Source of the DNA: Alkalicoccus daliensis
Lineage (GTDB): Bacteria > Bacillota > Bacilli > Bacillales > Salisediminibacteriaceae
Direction: 5' to 3'
DNA: 48,048 bases
Assembly (NCBI RefSeq): GCF_900103955.1
Contig: NZ_FNIL01000014.1
Coordinates: 32,001-80,048 of the forward strand
In this document: one piece after another, positions 24,985 through 34,569 of the stretch
Layout: every line of letters begins with the position of its first letter
How positions within the stretch are numbered: the stretch's first letter is position 1
Program-made: the position numbers and the translations under genes
The notes under the pieces: generated by a model
What the model was told of the DNA's origin: nothing
Seen by the model: the letters and a program-made list of their open reading frames with translations, nothing else
The model's database searches: none

Positions 24985-26322
24985 ATGGGAGATATTTTAA
25001 TAGAAATACTGCTTGGGATCGGCAGATTGTTTTTACATCCACTTACTTACATATTTGTAGCAGCACTGCTTTGGTTTCACATAAGCCGTGTTAAACGGGA
25101 AAGAAAAGATTTTCATACCAGAGTGCATGATGTGGTCTCGACTATACTTACGCCTATACCTAAGGGATTAATTGTGGGGGTGATAGTTTCCGCAGCTGTT
25201 ATTTTGATAGGAATCGAACTTCCTTACGCAATTATTCCTTTGATCACGCTTATCTGGCTGGTGCAAATGCCATTCCGGCAGATGCGCTGGTACAGCTTGA
25301 CAGTTACTTTATCGGTTATTCTTCTTTTGCTCCCATTTCTGCCTGCCGGCGGAACAGGTGTGGCATTTGTAGACGGCTGGCTGTCAGATTTAAATGAAGT
25401 TAATCTGCTTTCGCTTGGCACACTGCTTGTGCTCCTGCTGATTGCAGAAAGCGTGCTCGTACTGCTAGATGGTGCTGCCCAGTCTTCGCCAGCTTTACGA
25501 AAAAGTCCGCGCGGGAAGATTGTAGGAGAACATATTGTTTCACGTGCCTGGATTCTGCCGGTGGCACTTCTGTTTCCTGCAGGAAGTCTTTCCAGTATAG
25601 ACTGGTGGCCGTTAATGGGATGGAACAGTGAAACTTTTGGGCTGATGCTTCTACCATTCATGCTTGGTTTCCAGACAAAAGTACAGTCTTACTATCCTGA
25701 AGAAGCAGCTTCCATGCTTGGAAGAAGAATGATGCTGCTTGCAGTTGCTTCGGCAGGGTTGTTAGCTGCTTCGTTTTACTTCAGCGGTGTGATTTATTTT
25801 GTTGCTGCTTTTGTATTGATCGGAAGGGAATGGATTTGTGTAGCTTTTGATATCGGCGATAAGAGGAGAACAAGGTTGTTTACCGCGAGAGAAAATGGGC
25901 TGACAGTGGTAGATATTCTTCCAAAATCGACTGCAGAAAAGATGGACATTCGTACCGGTGAAACCATTGTAAAAGTAAATGGAAGAAAAGTAGAAACGCA
26001 GAGAGAATTTTATGACGGGCTCCAGCAGAACTCTGCTTTTGCAAAACTGGAAGTAATAGACCATGCTGGAGAAAAACGTTTTGCCCAGGCCTCTGTGTAT
26101 GAGAACGATCATTATCTCATTGGCTGTCTGTTTGTACCTGACGACGAAGGTGTAAATTTATCGCTGAAAGGTCTTCGCTCATCGGTCGTAGTCCATGAGG
26201 ACAGACGAAATGTACGGGACCTGGAACAAAAGGCACTCGCAGGAAAGAAGGAACCAGTCCCGCAGCTGGAAGCACCTGAAGAAAGAAAAGAAATCAAAGA
26301 AGAGGCAGAGAGCCTGAAGTAA
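24985..26322 (+). CDS. minJ: MinJ-like topology factor with C-terminal PDZ domain
   Basis: Polytopic membrane protein that in Bacillus bridges DivIVA and MinD so that the Min system keeps division at mid-cell. Its 445 residues show six to eight hydrophobic segments (about 5-300) and then a PDZ domain (about 305-390, NGLTVVDILPKSTAEKMDIR) and a charged tail. ATG 24985 is set by a consensus AGGAAGGAGGG; the open frame upstream to 24817 runs through the ctpB terminator and is not coding. It keeps its B. subtilis position after ctpB but is longer than the 397 residues there, mainly in the charged C-terminal tail and first loops. Confidence 0.9.
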   Translation: MGDILIEILLGIGRLFLHPLTYIFVAALLWFHISRVKRERKDFHTRVHDVVSTILTPIPKGLIVGVIVSAAVILIGIELPYAIIPLITLIWLVQMPFRQMRWYSLTVTLSVILLLLPFLPAGGTGVAFVDGWLSDLNEVNLLSLGTLLVLLLIAESVLVLLDGAAQSSPALRKSPRGKIVGEHIVSRAWILPVALLFPAGSLSSIDWWPLMGWNSETFGLMLLPFMLGFQTKVQSYYPEEAASMLGRRMMLLAVASAGLLAASFYFSGVIYFVAAFVLIGREWICVAFDIGDKRRTRLFTARENGLTVVDILPKSTAEKMDIRTGETIVKVNGRKVETQREFYDGLQQNSAFAKLEVIDHAGEKRFAQASVYENDHYLIGCLFVPDDEGVNLSLKGLRSSVVVHEDRRNVRDLEQKALAGKKEPVPQLEAPEERKEIKEEAESLK

Positions 26323-26343
26323 ATTTAATATACTGAACATTTG

Positions 26344-26409
26344 AATCGCTTCGATCCTTTGGAGAAGCTGCCTGGTGCAGCAAATCCATAAGGAGAAGCG
26401 ATTTTTTTG
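26344..26409 (+). terminator. Terminator of minJ
   Basis: AATCGCTTC (26344-26352) pairs with the mirror arm GAAGCGATT (26395-26403), followed by TTTTTT. An inner GCTG/CAGC stem fills the loop. Confidence 0.8.
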
Positions 26410-26487
26410 AGTTGAATTTACAGGTTTTTCTTCAATTTAAAGCTGATAAACAGAAGAAAGACAGCTCTTTTTATCAAAACAGAAGAC

Positions 26488-26780
26488 AAGGCGGTGAACA
26501 CACCAGCGGAAAAAGAAAGCGTGAAGATCTTTAAGGGAGGACACCTAAAGGATCAGCACAGTTGGAGAATCCAAATGACTTTCCGGAAGGTTACTTAGCA
26601 CGTGCGGAATCGATCCTGATTTTTAAAGCCAGCATGGCGGTCTCTGCCCCGCTGTCTGTAGATCGATGGAAGCCGAGCTCTGTGAAAGAAATTAGTCGAG
26701 AACAAGCCCTTGCGTAAGCCTCTCCGAAAGTGAAGCAGCAGTTTTACTTCTTTTTAGCGAAACTTTTATTTCAAGGTAGC
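26488..26780 (+). repeat. Chimeric repeat: 5' half of module 2 joined to module 1 (copy B)
   Basis: In the gene-free gap 26323-26995, where B. subtilis carries csbA. From 26488 (AAGGCGG) to about 26537 the sequence follows module 2 (compare 34234 onward); from about 26535 it follows module 1 up to the shared end CAAGGTAGC. The module 1 hairpin TGACTTTC/GAAGGTTA (26576-26593) keeps pairing through G-U pairs relative to copy C. The stretch 26410-26480 is AT-rich and shows nothing recognisable. Confidence 0.8.
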
Positions 26781-26838
26781 CAAAATCAAAAAAAATAAAT
26801 AAACAACATTTAAACAAAATAAGTAAAATCGTCAAAAG

Positions 26839-26878
26839 GGAATGCACGTTCGCAAAAAAGCTTTTCTCGTGGTATAAT
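26839..26878 (+). promoter_or_regulatory. uvrBA promoter with LexA (SOS) box
   Basis: On the minus strand 26852-26839 reads CGAACGTGCATTCC, one mismatch from the Bacillus LexA consensus CGAACRNRYGTTYC. It overlaps a -35 (TTCGCA, 26849-26854) placed 18 bp before an extended -10 (TGGTATAAT, 26870-26878). LexA would block the promoter until DNA damage, as in B. subtilis uvrBA. Confidence 0.85.
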
Positions 26879-26995
26879 TGATAAATTCATAAGAAGAACG
26901 GGTAAAGGATAGTCAGGCCTCAAGCAGATCGATTGCAATTATCTTTGCAGCAGTTAAGCTGTAAAAAGAAGTGATGTACGAAAGGGTGAGTGGGA

Positions 26996-28990
26996 ATGGC
27001 TATAGAATCAGTGCCGTTTAAATTAGCATCTCCATATGAACCTGCGGGAGATCAGCCGCAGGCGATTGAAGAGATTGTAGCAGGTATTAAAAAAGGGGAA
27101 AGGTTCCAGACGCTTCTTGGAGCAACAGGGACAGGAAAAACTTTTACGATGTCCAATGTAATTCAGCAGGTAAATAAACCGACATTAATTATAGCGCACA
27201 ATAAAACACTCGCTGGTCAGCTCTACAGCGAGTTTAAAGAGTTTTTCCCGGAAAACCGGGTAGAATACTTTGTGAGTTACTATGATTATTATCAGCCGGA
27301 AGCTTATATTCCGCAGTCCGATACATTTATCGAAAAAGATGCCAGTATTAATGATGAAATTGACAAACTGCGCCACTCTGCAACGAGTTCTTTGTTTGAA
27401 CGTGATGATGTTATTATCGTTGCCAGTGTTTCCTGTATATATGGCCTTGGTTCGCCGGAGGACTACAGAGATCTTGTGGTATCTCTTCGAACGGGGATAG
27501 AGCGGGAGCGGAACGACCTGCTGCGGCAGCTCGTGGACGTCCAGTATACGAGGAATGACATTGACTTTCAGCGGGGAACCTTTCGTGTGCGCGGAGACGT
27601 CGTAGAAATCTTTCCAGCTTCCCGGGACGAACACTGTTTGCGGGTGGAGTTTTTCGGGGATGAAATAGACAGAATCACAGAAGTGGATGCGCTGACAGGA
27701 GAAGTAATAGGGGACCGCGAACATGTGGCTATTTTTCCGGCTTCCCACTTCGTTACGAAAGAAGAAAAACTGAAACGTGCGATGGTGAATATTGAAGCAG
27801 AACTGGAAACAACGCTAAAGGATATGCATGAGCGGGGCAAGCTGCTGGAAGCGCAGCGGCTCGAACAGCGGACACGCTATGATCTGGAGATGATGGCAGA
27901 GCTTGGATACTGTTCAGGAATTGAAAATTACTCCAGACATCTGACATTCCGTGAACCGGGAGCAACTCCTTATACATTACTGGATTATTTTCCGAAAGAC
28001 TCGCTGATCATTGCAGATGAGTCCCACGTAACACTGCCGCAGATCAGAGGAATGTACAACGGTGACCAGGCAAGAAAAGGAGTACTTGTAGAACATGGTT
28101 TCCGGCTTCCTTCAGCAAAAGATAACAGACCGCTGAAATTTGAGGAGTTCGAGAAACATTTAAATCAAATTGTCTGTGTATCTGCAACACCGGGTCCTTA
28201 TGAAATTGAACATACACCGAAAATGGTAGAGCAGATTATCCGGCCAACTGGACTGCTCGATCCTACAATTGACGTTCGTCCTATCAAAGGACAGATAGAT
28301 GATCTTATTGAAGAAATAAGACTGAGAAAAGAACGGCACGAACGAGTACTCGTTACGACGTTAACTAAGAAAATGTCAGAAGATCTAACTGCCTACTTGA
28401 AAGAAGTTGGAATTAAAGTGCAGTATCTTCATTCTGATATTAAAACGCTCGAGCGGATTCAAATCATTCGTGAGCTCAGGCAGGGACAGTTTGATGTACT
28501 TGTAGGAATCAACCTTCTGCGGGAAGGACTTGATATACCGGAAGTTTCCCTGGTTACCATACTCGATGCCGATAAAGAAGGATTCCTGCGTGCAGAACGT
28601 TCTCTTATCCAGACAATGGGGCGGGCAGCACGAAATTCAAATGGACATGTAATCATGTATGCCGACAAAATGACAAGATCCATGCAGGTGGCAATTGATG
28701 AAACAACCCGGCGCCGTATCATTCAAAAAGAATATAACGATAAATATGGCATTACTCCTACAACGATTCAGAAATCTATTCCTGAATTGATTCAGGCTAC
28801 TTATGCTGCAGAAGAAGAAGGCACCTACGAAGCACTGGAAAAAGCACCGAAACAGAAACTCAGCAAAAAAGAGCGCGAAAAAGTGATTCAGCGTATGGAA
28901 CTTGAGATGAAGCAGGCAGCCAAAGACCTTGACTTTGAACGGGCGGCAGAACTGCGTGATGTAATTATAGAATTGAAAGCGGAAGGATGA
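26996..28990 (+). CDS. uvrB: Excinuclease ABC subunit B
   Basis: Damage-verifying helicase of nucleotide excision repair. The 664 residues contain Walker A GATGTGKT (42-49), the damage-probing beta-hairpin [10 protein letters not shown] (95-104), helicase motifs (DEAD-like IADESHV, and the motif VI region [15 protein letters not shown]), and a C-terminal UVR domain that binds UvrC (last 40 residues, [19 protein letters not shown]). I prefer ATG 26996 over GTG 26990, since the extra two residues are not typical. It is followed by uvrA after 7 bp, one SOS-controlled unit. The leader is about 110 nt. Confidence 0.98.
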   Translation: MAIESVPFKLASPYEPAGDQPQAIEEIVAGIKKGERFQTLLGATGTGKTFTMSNVIQQVNKPTLIIAHNKTLAGQLYSEFKEFFPENRVEYFVSYYDYYQPEAYIPQSDTFIEKDASINDEIDKLRHSATSSLFERDDVIIVASVSCIYGLGSPEDYRDLVVSLRTGIERERNDLLRQLVDVQYTRNDIDFQRGTFRVRGDVVEIFPASRDEHCLRVEFFGDEIDRITEVDALTGEVIGDREHVAIFPASHFVTKEEKLKRAMVNIEAELETTLKDMHERGKLLEAQRLEQRTRYDLEMMAELGYCSGIENYSRHLTFREPGATPYTLLDYFPKDSLIIADESHVTLPQIRGMYNGDQARKGVLVEHGFRLPSAKDNRPLKFEEFEKHLNQIVCVSATPGPYEIEHTPKMVEQIIRPTGLLDPTIDVRPIKGQIDDLIEEIRLRKERHERVLVTTLTKKMSEDLTAYLKEVGIKVQYLHSDIKTLERIQIIRELRQGQFDVLVGINLLREGLDIPEVSLVTILDADKEGFLRAERSLIQTMGRAARNSNGHVIMYADKMTRSMQVAIDETTRRRIIQKEYNDKYGITPTTIQKSIPELIQATYAAEEEGTYEALEKAPKQKLSKKEREKVIQRMELEMKQAAKDLDFERAAELRDVIIELKAEG

Positions 28991-28997
28991 GCGAGGC

Positions 28998-31871
28998 ATG
29001 GCACTAGATAATTTAATTGTGAAAGGTGCGAGATCCCACAATCTGAAAGACATCGATGTAACAATTCCCAGAGATAAACTCGTTGTAATGACGGGTTTAT
29101 CCGGATCGGGAAAGTCATCTCTGGCATTTGATACAATTTATGCAGAAGGACAGCGCCGGTATGTGGAATCACTTTCAGCGTATGCTAGACAGTTTCTTGG
29201 GCAGATGGATAAGCCGGATGTCGATTCGATTGAAGGACTTTCCCCGGCAATTTCGATTGACCAGAAAACAACGTCTAAAAACCCACGCTCCACGGTGGGA
29301 ACAGTGACAGAAATTTATGATTACCTGCGGCTGCTCTATGCGAGAGTAGGGAAGCCGATCTGTCCGATTCACGGGATTGAGATTACTTCCCAGACCGTCT
29401 CCCAGATGGCGGATCAGCTGATGGAATTTGAAGAACGGACGAAGATGCAGATTCTTGCCCCGGTCGTGTCCGGACGAAAGGGCACACATGTGAAAGTACT
29501 CGAAGATATCAAGAAAGAAGGCTATGTAAGAGTACGTGTAGATGGGGAAATGCGGGAAGTTGCTGATGACATTCAGCTTGATAAAAATAAAAAGCATAAT
29601 ATCGAGGTTATTATTGACCGGATCGTGATTAAAGAAGGAATAGAATCGCGACTGGTGGATTCTCTGGAAACAGCACTTCGATTTGCCGATGGAACGGTGA
29701 TGATTGATGTCATTGGCCAGGAAGAGCTGAAGTTCAATCAGCACCATGCCTGCCCGCACTGCGGATTTTCCATTGGTGAGCTGGAGCCGAGAATGTTCTC
29801 CTTTAACAGCCCGTTTGGCGCGTGCTCCAAATGTGACGGACTCGGCCACAAGCTGGAAGTCGATGTAGAACTTGTGGTACCGGATGAATCACTTTCCTTA
29901 AATGAAAACGCAATTGCTGCCTGGAAACCGACCAGTTCCCAGTACTATCCTTCTTTACTGAAAAGTATCTGCAAGCACTTTAAGATCAACATGGATAAGC
30001 CGTTTAAAAAACTTACGAAAAAAGAAAAAGACGTAATTTTATATGGAAGCGGTAATGAGAAAGTGCATTTTCGGTATAAAAATGAATTTGGCAGAGTAAG
30101 GGAAAAAGATATTTATTTTGAAGGCGTGCTGCAAAATATTTCCCGGCGCTACCATGAGACCGGCTCTGATTACATCCGGGAGCAGATGTCACAGTATATG
30201 ACGCAGAAACCTTGCCCAAAGTGTAAAGGAAATCGTCTCACGGACGAAGCGCTTGCAGTCAAAGTAAATCATCTGCATATCGGCCAGGTTACCGGCATGT
30301 CGATTAAGGAAGCGAAAACTTTCTTTGAAGAACTTGAGCTTTCAGAAAAAGACATGACAATTGCAAGAATGATTCTTCGGGAAATTGATGAGCGGCTGGG
30401 CTTTTTGATGAATGTAGGTCTTGAATATCTGACCTTATCCCGCGCAGCAGGAACGCTTTCAGGAGGAGAAGCACAGCGCATTCGTCTGGCAACACAGATT
30501 GGTTCTTCTTTAATGGGAGTGCTTTATATTCTGGATGAACCTTCTATCGGTCTGCATCAGCGGGACAATCATCGCCTGATCAGTACACTCGAACGGATGA
30601 GAGACTTGGGAAATACGCTGATCGTCGTGGAACACGATGAAGATACGATGCTTGCGGCTGACCACTTGATTGATATCGGTCCGGGGGCAGGCGTGAACGG
30701 CGGAGAAATCTGTTCTACAGGAACGCCGGAAGAAGTGATGAATGATAAAAATTCCTTAACAGGAAAGTATTTGTCCGGCGAAAAATTTATCCCGCTGCCT
30801 CCGGAACGGCGGAAATCGGACGGTCGCAAGCTGGAAATTAAAGGAGCGGAGGAAAATAACCTTCAGAAAACAAATGTAAATATTCCGCTCGGACTGCTCG
30901 TAGCTGTAACCGGAGTCTCAGGATCCGGAAAAAGTACGTTAATTAACGATATTCTGCGGAAGTCACTTGCCCAGAAGTTAACGACGGCGAAAGACAAGCC
31001 GGGGAAAGTAAAAGAAGTGAAAGGTATAGAGCAGCTGGAAAAAGTAGTGGATATTGATCAGTCGCCGATTGGCCGTACTCCTAGATCAAACCCTGCTACT
31101 TACACGGGAATGTTTGATGATATCCGCGATGTATTTGCGATGACAAACGAAGCAAAAATGCGCGGCTATAAGAAAGGGCGTTTCAGCTTTAACGTGAAAG
31201 GCGGCCGCTGCGAGGCATGCCGCGGAGACGGCATTATAAAAATTGAAATGCATTTCCTTCCCGATGTCTATGTGCCGTGTGAAGAATGCCACGGAAAACG
31301 CTACAACCGGGAGACGCTGGATATTACCTATAAGGGAAAGAATATTGCAGACATTCTTGATATGACAGTAGATGAAGCAGTGACTTTCTTTGAAAATATT
31401 CCAAGAATCAAACGAAAAGTGTTAACACTGCAGGATGTGGGGCTCGGGTATATTAAGCTGGGGCAACCTGCCACTACTCTTTCCGGAGGTGAGGCGCAGC
31501 GGGTGAAACTTGCTTCGCAGCTTCATAGACGATCTACCGGAAAGACCTTCTATATTTTAGATGAGCCGACTACCGGACTGCATGTGGCGGATATTGCACG
31601 CCTGCTTCAGGTGCTGCAGCGCCTGGTGGAAAACGGAGATACAGTACTTGTAATTGAGCATAATCTCGATGTCATTAAAACAGTGGACCACGTGATTGAT
31701 CTTGGGCCGGAAGGCGGCGACAAAGGCGGAAAGCTTGTCGCGCAGGGAACTCCTGAAAAAGTAGCTGAAGTAAAAGCTTCTCATACAGGTGCTTTCTTAA
31801 AGCCGATTCTGGAGCGTGAAAGAAAACGTATGGAAGAGAAGATGAATAAACAGACTGCTTCAGTAAAATAA
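28998..31871 (+). CDS. uvrA: Excinuclease ABC subunit A
   Basis: DNA-damage-sensing ABC ATPase of nucleotide excision repair, 957 residues, equal to B. subtilis UvrA. It has two nucleotide-binding domains: Walker [10 protein letters not shown] (33-41) with signature LSGGEAQRI near 490, and Walker [10 protein letters not shown] near 640 with a second LSGGEAQRV near 830. Zinc modules are visible as CPHCGFSIG with CSKC in the insertion of the first half, and CEAC ... CEEC in the second half. The ATG at 28998 lies 7 bp after the uvrB stop with GGAAGGATGAGCGAGG upstream. No clear terminator follows, so read-through into yvlB is possible. Confidence 0.98.
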   Translation: MALDNLIVKGARSHNLKDIDVTIPRDKLVVMTGLSGSGKSSLAFDTIYAEGQRRYVESLSAYARQFLGQMDKPDVDSIEGLSPAISIDQKTTSKNPRSTVGTVTEIYDYLRLLYARVGKPICPIHGIEITSQTVSQMADQLMEFEERTKMQILAPVVSGRKGTHVKVLEDIKKEGYVRVRVDGEMREVADDIQLDKNKKHNIEVIIDRIVIKEGIESRLVDSLETALRFADGTVMIDVIGQEELKFNQHHACPHCGFSIGELEPRMFSFNSPFGACSKCDGLGHKLEVDVELVVPDESLSLNENAIAAWKPTSSQYYPSLLKSICKHFKINMDKPFKKLTKKEKDVILYGSGNEKVHFRYKNEFGRVREKDIYFEGVLQNISRRYHETGSDYIREQMSQYMTQKPCPKCKGNRLTDEALAVKVNHLHIGQVTGMSIKEAKTFFEELELSEKDMTIARMILREIDERLGFLMNVGLEYLTLSRAAGTLSGGEAQRIRLATQIGSSLMGVLYILDEPSIGLHQRDNHRLISTLERMRDLGNTLIVVEHDEDTMLAADHLIDIGPGAGVNGGEICSTGTPEEVMNDKNSLTGKYLSGEKFIPLPPERRKSDGRKLEIKGAEENNLQKTNVNIPLGLLVAVTGVSGSGKSTLINDILRKSLAQKLTTAKDKPGKVKEVKGIEQLEKVVDIDQSPIGRTPRSNPATYTGMFDDIRDVFAMTNEAKMRGYKKGRFSFNVKGGRCEACRGDGIIKIEMHFLPDVYVPCEECHGKRYNRETLDITYKGKNIADILDMTVDEAVTFFENIPRIKRKVLTLQDVGLGYIKLGQPATTLSGGEAQRVKLASQLHRRSTGKTFYILDEPTTGLHVADIARLLQVLQRLVENGDTVLVIEHNLDVIKTVDHVIDLGPEGGDKGGKLVAQGTPEKVAEVKASHTGAFLKPILERERKRMEEKMNKQTASVK

Positions 31872-32016
31872 TAAAGTTATGAAACATTTGCTGCTCACAT
31901 GCGTAATACACCTAGAACAACCGGCCCAGACAGAATACGTCTGAAGGCGGAGGCACTGGAAGAAGCGTTCAGTGTATGATAATAAGAAGGATATTACAGG
32001 AAGGAGCGTGTCTGTT

Positions 32017-33138
32017 ATGCAGGAAGAAAGAAGAATGATCTTAAAAATGATTGAGGACGGAAAAATTTCCGCTGAAGAAGGAATGAATCTCCTCAATGCA
32101 CTCAAGGAGGATCCGGAAAAGCAGGAAAAAGAAGAGCCTTTCAAAAACACACAGGAGAAAACCTCTGAAAAGCAGGAGCAGTCCCGTGCAAAAAAACGTA
32201 CCAGCTCTGCCTGGGATTATCAGCGTGCAGAAGAAAAAATGACTTCTTTTGCAACCAAATTTTCTGAGTTCGTTGATGATGCTGTGCATCGTGTAAAGGA
32301 TTTTGACCTGGACTTTAATTTCGGTCCCTCCGAATCAGTAGAGCATGTTTTTGATCATAAAGATGTCTTCTTAAAAGAAGCCAACATTCATATTGAAAAT
32401 GGAAATGTGGAGCTTCGTCCCTGGGAGGAAAAAGACATCCGGATCGAATGCGATGTGGAAGTTTACAGAGTGAAAGACAGTGAAACTGCCCGAAAAGAAT
32501 TTCTGCGTGAAGCGGCGTTCAGCTTTTCCAATGGAAAACTTCAGTTTCATGTGCGGAAAAAATCAATGAAAGTAAATACAATTATTTATTTCCCAACAGA
32601 AAATCTGGATAAGCTTCAACTCTATACGTTTAACGGGAAAATGGCAGGGGAACATATTCCTGTACACCAGTTAACTGCGAAAACAATTAACGGAAAAATG
32701 TCGTTTGACCAGATTGATGCAAAAGAAACAAGGCTGGAAACGATGAACGGTCCTATCTATGTTCGTCAGCTGAATACAGTCGAAGGAGAGCTGAAAACGA
32801 TGAATGGGACTGTTACTATTGACGGTGCCAGGGGAAACATGAACATCGAATCAGTAAATGGCACGATTCACTTCCGTCTTTCAGAAGCTTCGCAGTCAAA
32901 GGCTTACATGAAAACGCACATGGGCAGCGTACACATTGCTGTGCCGGATGGGGTGAAAACGGAAGGTGAAGTGAAAACGTCTGTAGGAGGCATTCACTGC
33001 CAGCTCCCTAATCTCAGCATCATTGAAGAAAAGAAAGAATATGCTCAGAAGCGGCTGACATTCTTAGCCAACAAGCAGGGAGAAGGCCACTTTTATATTG
33101 AAGCTGAAGCAACCACAGGCTCAGTGCATATTAAGTAA
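32017..33138 (+). CDS. yvlB: DUF4097 protein with N-terminal SHOCT-like domain (YvlB-like)
   Basis: A 373-residue protein at the B. subtilis yvlB position. The N-terminus has a short helical SHOCT-like motif (MILKMIEDGKISAEEGMNLL), then a charged linker (residues 30-60), then a long DUF4097 beta-helix-like region with repeated short strands (TINGKMSFDQI, TMNGPIYVRQL, TMNGTVTIDG, SVNGTIHFRL). No signal peptide or membrane helix is present. I chose ATG 32017 because GGAAGGAGCG lies upstream; the open frame to 31972 lacks similarity. It forms a unit with yvlC and yvlD, which encode membrane-stress (PspC) and holin-like proteins. Its molecular role is not known to me; envelope stress is inferred from the neighbours and from reports on B. 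subtilis yvl genes. Confidence 0.9.
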   Translation: MQEERRMILKMIEDGKISAEEGMNLLNALKEDPEKQEKEEPFKNTQEKTSEKQEQSRAKKRTSSAWDYQRAEEKMTSFATKFSEFVDDAVHRVKDFDLDFNFGPSESVEHVFDHKDVFLKEANIHIENGNVELRPWEEKDIRIECDVEVYRVKDSETARKEFLREAAFSFSNGKLQFHVRKKSMKVNTIIYFPTENLDKLQLYTFNGKMAGEHIPVHQLTAKTINGKMSFDQIDAKETRLETMNGPIYVRQLNTVEGELKTMNGTVTIDGARGNMNIESVNGTIHFRLSEASQSKAYMKTHMGSVHIAVPDGVKTEGEVKTSVGGIHCQLPNLSIIEEKKEYAQKRLTFLANKQGEGHFYIEAEATTGSVHIK

Positions 33139-33171
33139 AGTTCAAGTTATGCAGAAAAGGAGAGATATCCA

Positions 33172-33372
33172 ATGAACAAATTAACCCGTTCGACGCGTGA
33201 CAGAAAATTAGCCGGCGTCTGCGGTGGGATTGCGGAGTATTTTAACGTTGATTCCACCGTCATCCGAATTGTAACTATCATTCTCGCTTTTCCTTTTTCG
33301 CTTCTTATCATTTCACTGTACATCATTGGAATTTTGTTAATGCCGAATGATACCGAAGTGAATGAACAATGA
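33172..33372 (+). CDS. yvlC: PspC domain protein (YvlC-like)
   Basis: A 66-residue PspC-domain membrane protein. The N-terminal signature LTRSTRDRKLAGVCGGIAEY and the following YFNVDSTVIRIV are diagnostic, with a single hydrophobic segment (about 36-58). PspC domains sense or respond to envelope stress. ATG 33172 follows AAAAGGAGAG. It lies 33 bp after yvlB and overlaps yvlD by 4 bp (ATGA), so the three are translated from one message. Confidence 0.95.
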   Translation: MNKLTRSTRDRKLAGVCGGIAEYFNVDSTVIRIVTIILAFPFSLLIISLYIIGILLMPNDTEVNEQ

Positions 33373-33725
33373 GCTGGCTGATTCAGTTAATAGTGAATGC
33401 TGGAGTGCTGCTGCTTATTGCCAATGTATTCGGAAATATTGAGTTGACAGGATTCGGTGCGGCTCTGCTGGCGAGTTTTATCCTTGCTGTAGTAAACGTC
33501 ATTGTAAAACCTATTCTTGTAGTGCTTACACTGCCTGTAACGATTTTAACCCTCGGGCTGTTTTTATTCGTGATTAATGCGATTACGCTGATGCTGACCG
33601 CATGGATGATGGGCGACAGCTTTGTAATTGACGGTTTTGGAGCAGCGCTGCTGGCTTCTATTATTTTCGCGATACTGAATGCGATTATTTCTAATTTTAT
33701 TGTCGATCCACTTACGAAAAAATAA
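33369..33725 (+). CDS. yvlD: Phage-holin-family-4-like membrane protein (YvlD-like)
   Basis: A 118-residue, very hydrophobic protein with four membrane segments and little else. It belongs to the 4-TM superfamily IV (YvlD), which has been named after mycobacterial phage holins but is widespread in chromosomes and has no proven lytic role known to me. Motifs: FILAVVNVIVKPILVVLTLP and the repeat-like FAILNAIISNFIVDPLTKK. The ATG overlaps the yvlC stop. A terminator follows at once. Confidence 0.93.
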   Translation: MSWLIQLIVNAGVLLLIANVFGNIELTGFGAALLASFILAVVNVIVKPILVVLTLPVTILTLGLFLFVINAITLMLTAWMMGDSFVIDGFGAALLASIIFAILNAIISNFIVDPLTKK

Positions 33726-33736
33726 TTTCTCGAGAA

Positions 33737-33770
33737 AAGCAGTGCCTGTTACAGGGTGCTGCTTTTTTTA
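33737..33770 (+). terminator. Terminator of yvlBCD
   Basis: AAGCAG (33737-33742) pairs with CTGCTT with an inner CCTG/CAGG stem, followed by seven T residues. Confidence 0.8.
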
Positions 33771-33776
33771 TAGAAA

Positions 33777-34124
33777 GCTACCTTGAAAATAAAAGTTTTG
33801 CTAAAAAGAAGTAATCATACTGCTTCACTTTCGGCGAGGCTTGCCCAAGGGCTTGTTCTCGACTAATTTCTCTCTCAGGGCACGGTTTCCATCGATCCAC
33901 AGACAGCAGGGCACAGACCGCCATGCTGTCTTGAAGAACCAGGATCGATTCCGCTCGTGCTTCGTGACCTTCCAGAAGGTCACTTGGATTCTCGAACTGC
34001 GCTTATCCTTTGGGTGTCCTCTCCTTCGTTACACAGCAGTATTAATTTTCATACTTTATGGTGCAAAAATTTTGCATGAGTGTCTCTGTTAATGCTCATT
34101 GTTGATAAGAGAAAACTTCGCTGC
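33777..34124 (-). repeat. Intergenic repeat module 1, copy C (most complete copy)
   Basis: The first 348 bp of the gene-free gap 33726-34569. Read on the minus strand it runs from GCAGCGAAG (34124) to the common end CAAGGTAGC (33777). It contains the palindromic TGCAAAATTTTTGCA, a perfect 9-bp hairpin (33964-33983) and a nested structure of ATCGATCC/GGATCGAT (33891-33898 with 33942-33949) around GACAGCA/TGCTGTC (33902-33908 with 33924-33930). Copies A, B and E share long stretches with it. No transposase, no long ORF with a ribosome binding site, and no clear terminal inverted repeats are present. Confidence 0.88.
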
Positions 34125-34176
34125 GGGATCTTCCCGGCTGTGCGTCCGCCGGTTTTCGCTTCGTTCTTTCCTTTGC

Positions 34177-34200
34177 GAAACAATAGAAAAAAATTGTTTC
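34177..34200. repeat. Hairpin between the two repeat modules
   Basis: GAAACAAT (34177-34184) and ATTGTTTC (34193-34200) form a perfect 8-bp stem with an A-rich loop. It separates module 1 from module 2 in this gap. The sequence 34125-34176 just before it has faint similarity to 47710-47735. Confidence 0.6.
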
Positions 34201-34230
34201 TATTACAAGCTTTTCTATCAACAAAGCGAA

Positions 34231-34347
34231 GCCAAGGCGGTGTAGACACCTGCGGAAAAGAAAGCATGAAGATCATCCCGGACGAAAGGGAGGGATAGCT
34301 GAAGGATTTCTCCGCGGCAAGCGCAGACAAAAGAGCCGCAGGCGGGC
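34231..34347 (+). repeat. Intergenic repeat module 2, first full copy
   Basis: Starts GCCAAGGCGGTG and ends GAGCCGCAGGCGG. A stem GCGGA/TCCGC (34252-34256 with 34311-34315) encloses an apical hairpin TCCC/GGGA (34276-34279 with 34288-34291). The second copy at 35645 keeps both stems with different bases. The remainder of the gap (34348-34569) holds the hprK promoter region only: a possible extended -10 TGATATGCT at 34520-34528. Confidence 0.75.
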
Positions 34348-34569
34348 TTTTCTTATATTAACATCAGAGCCTTACAGAAAAAGCTTCCACTGGTTATGTT
34401 AAAACATCTGGTAAGGAAGCATACAAAATTTTTAATTATTTCGTTCTCTTTCCACTATAAGCATTACCTGTCTTCTTGTGCAGTTTTTTCCCGAATTTCT
34501 TCTGAGGCACTGGAAGGTCTGATATGCTAAAATGGACGAAGGCAATGTAAGTTGAGAGGAGAGTTTTAA

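Noticed and set aside
33777-34124. Insertion sequence or MITE
   Set aside because: No transposase, no terminal inverted repeats and no target duplication were seen. It is kept as a repeat of unknown class.
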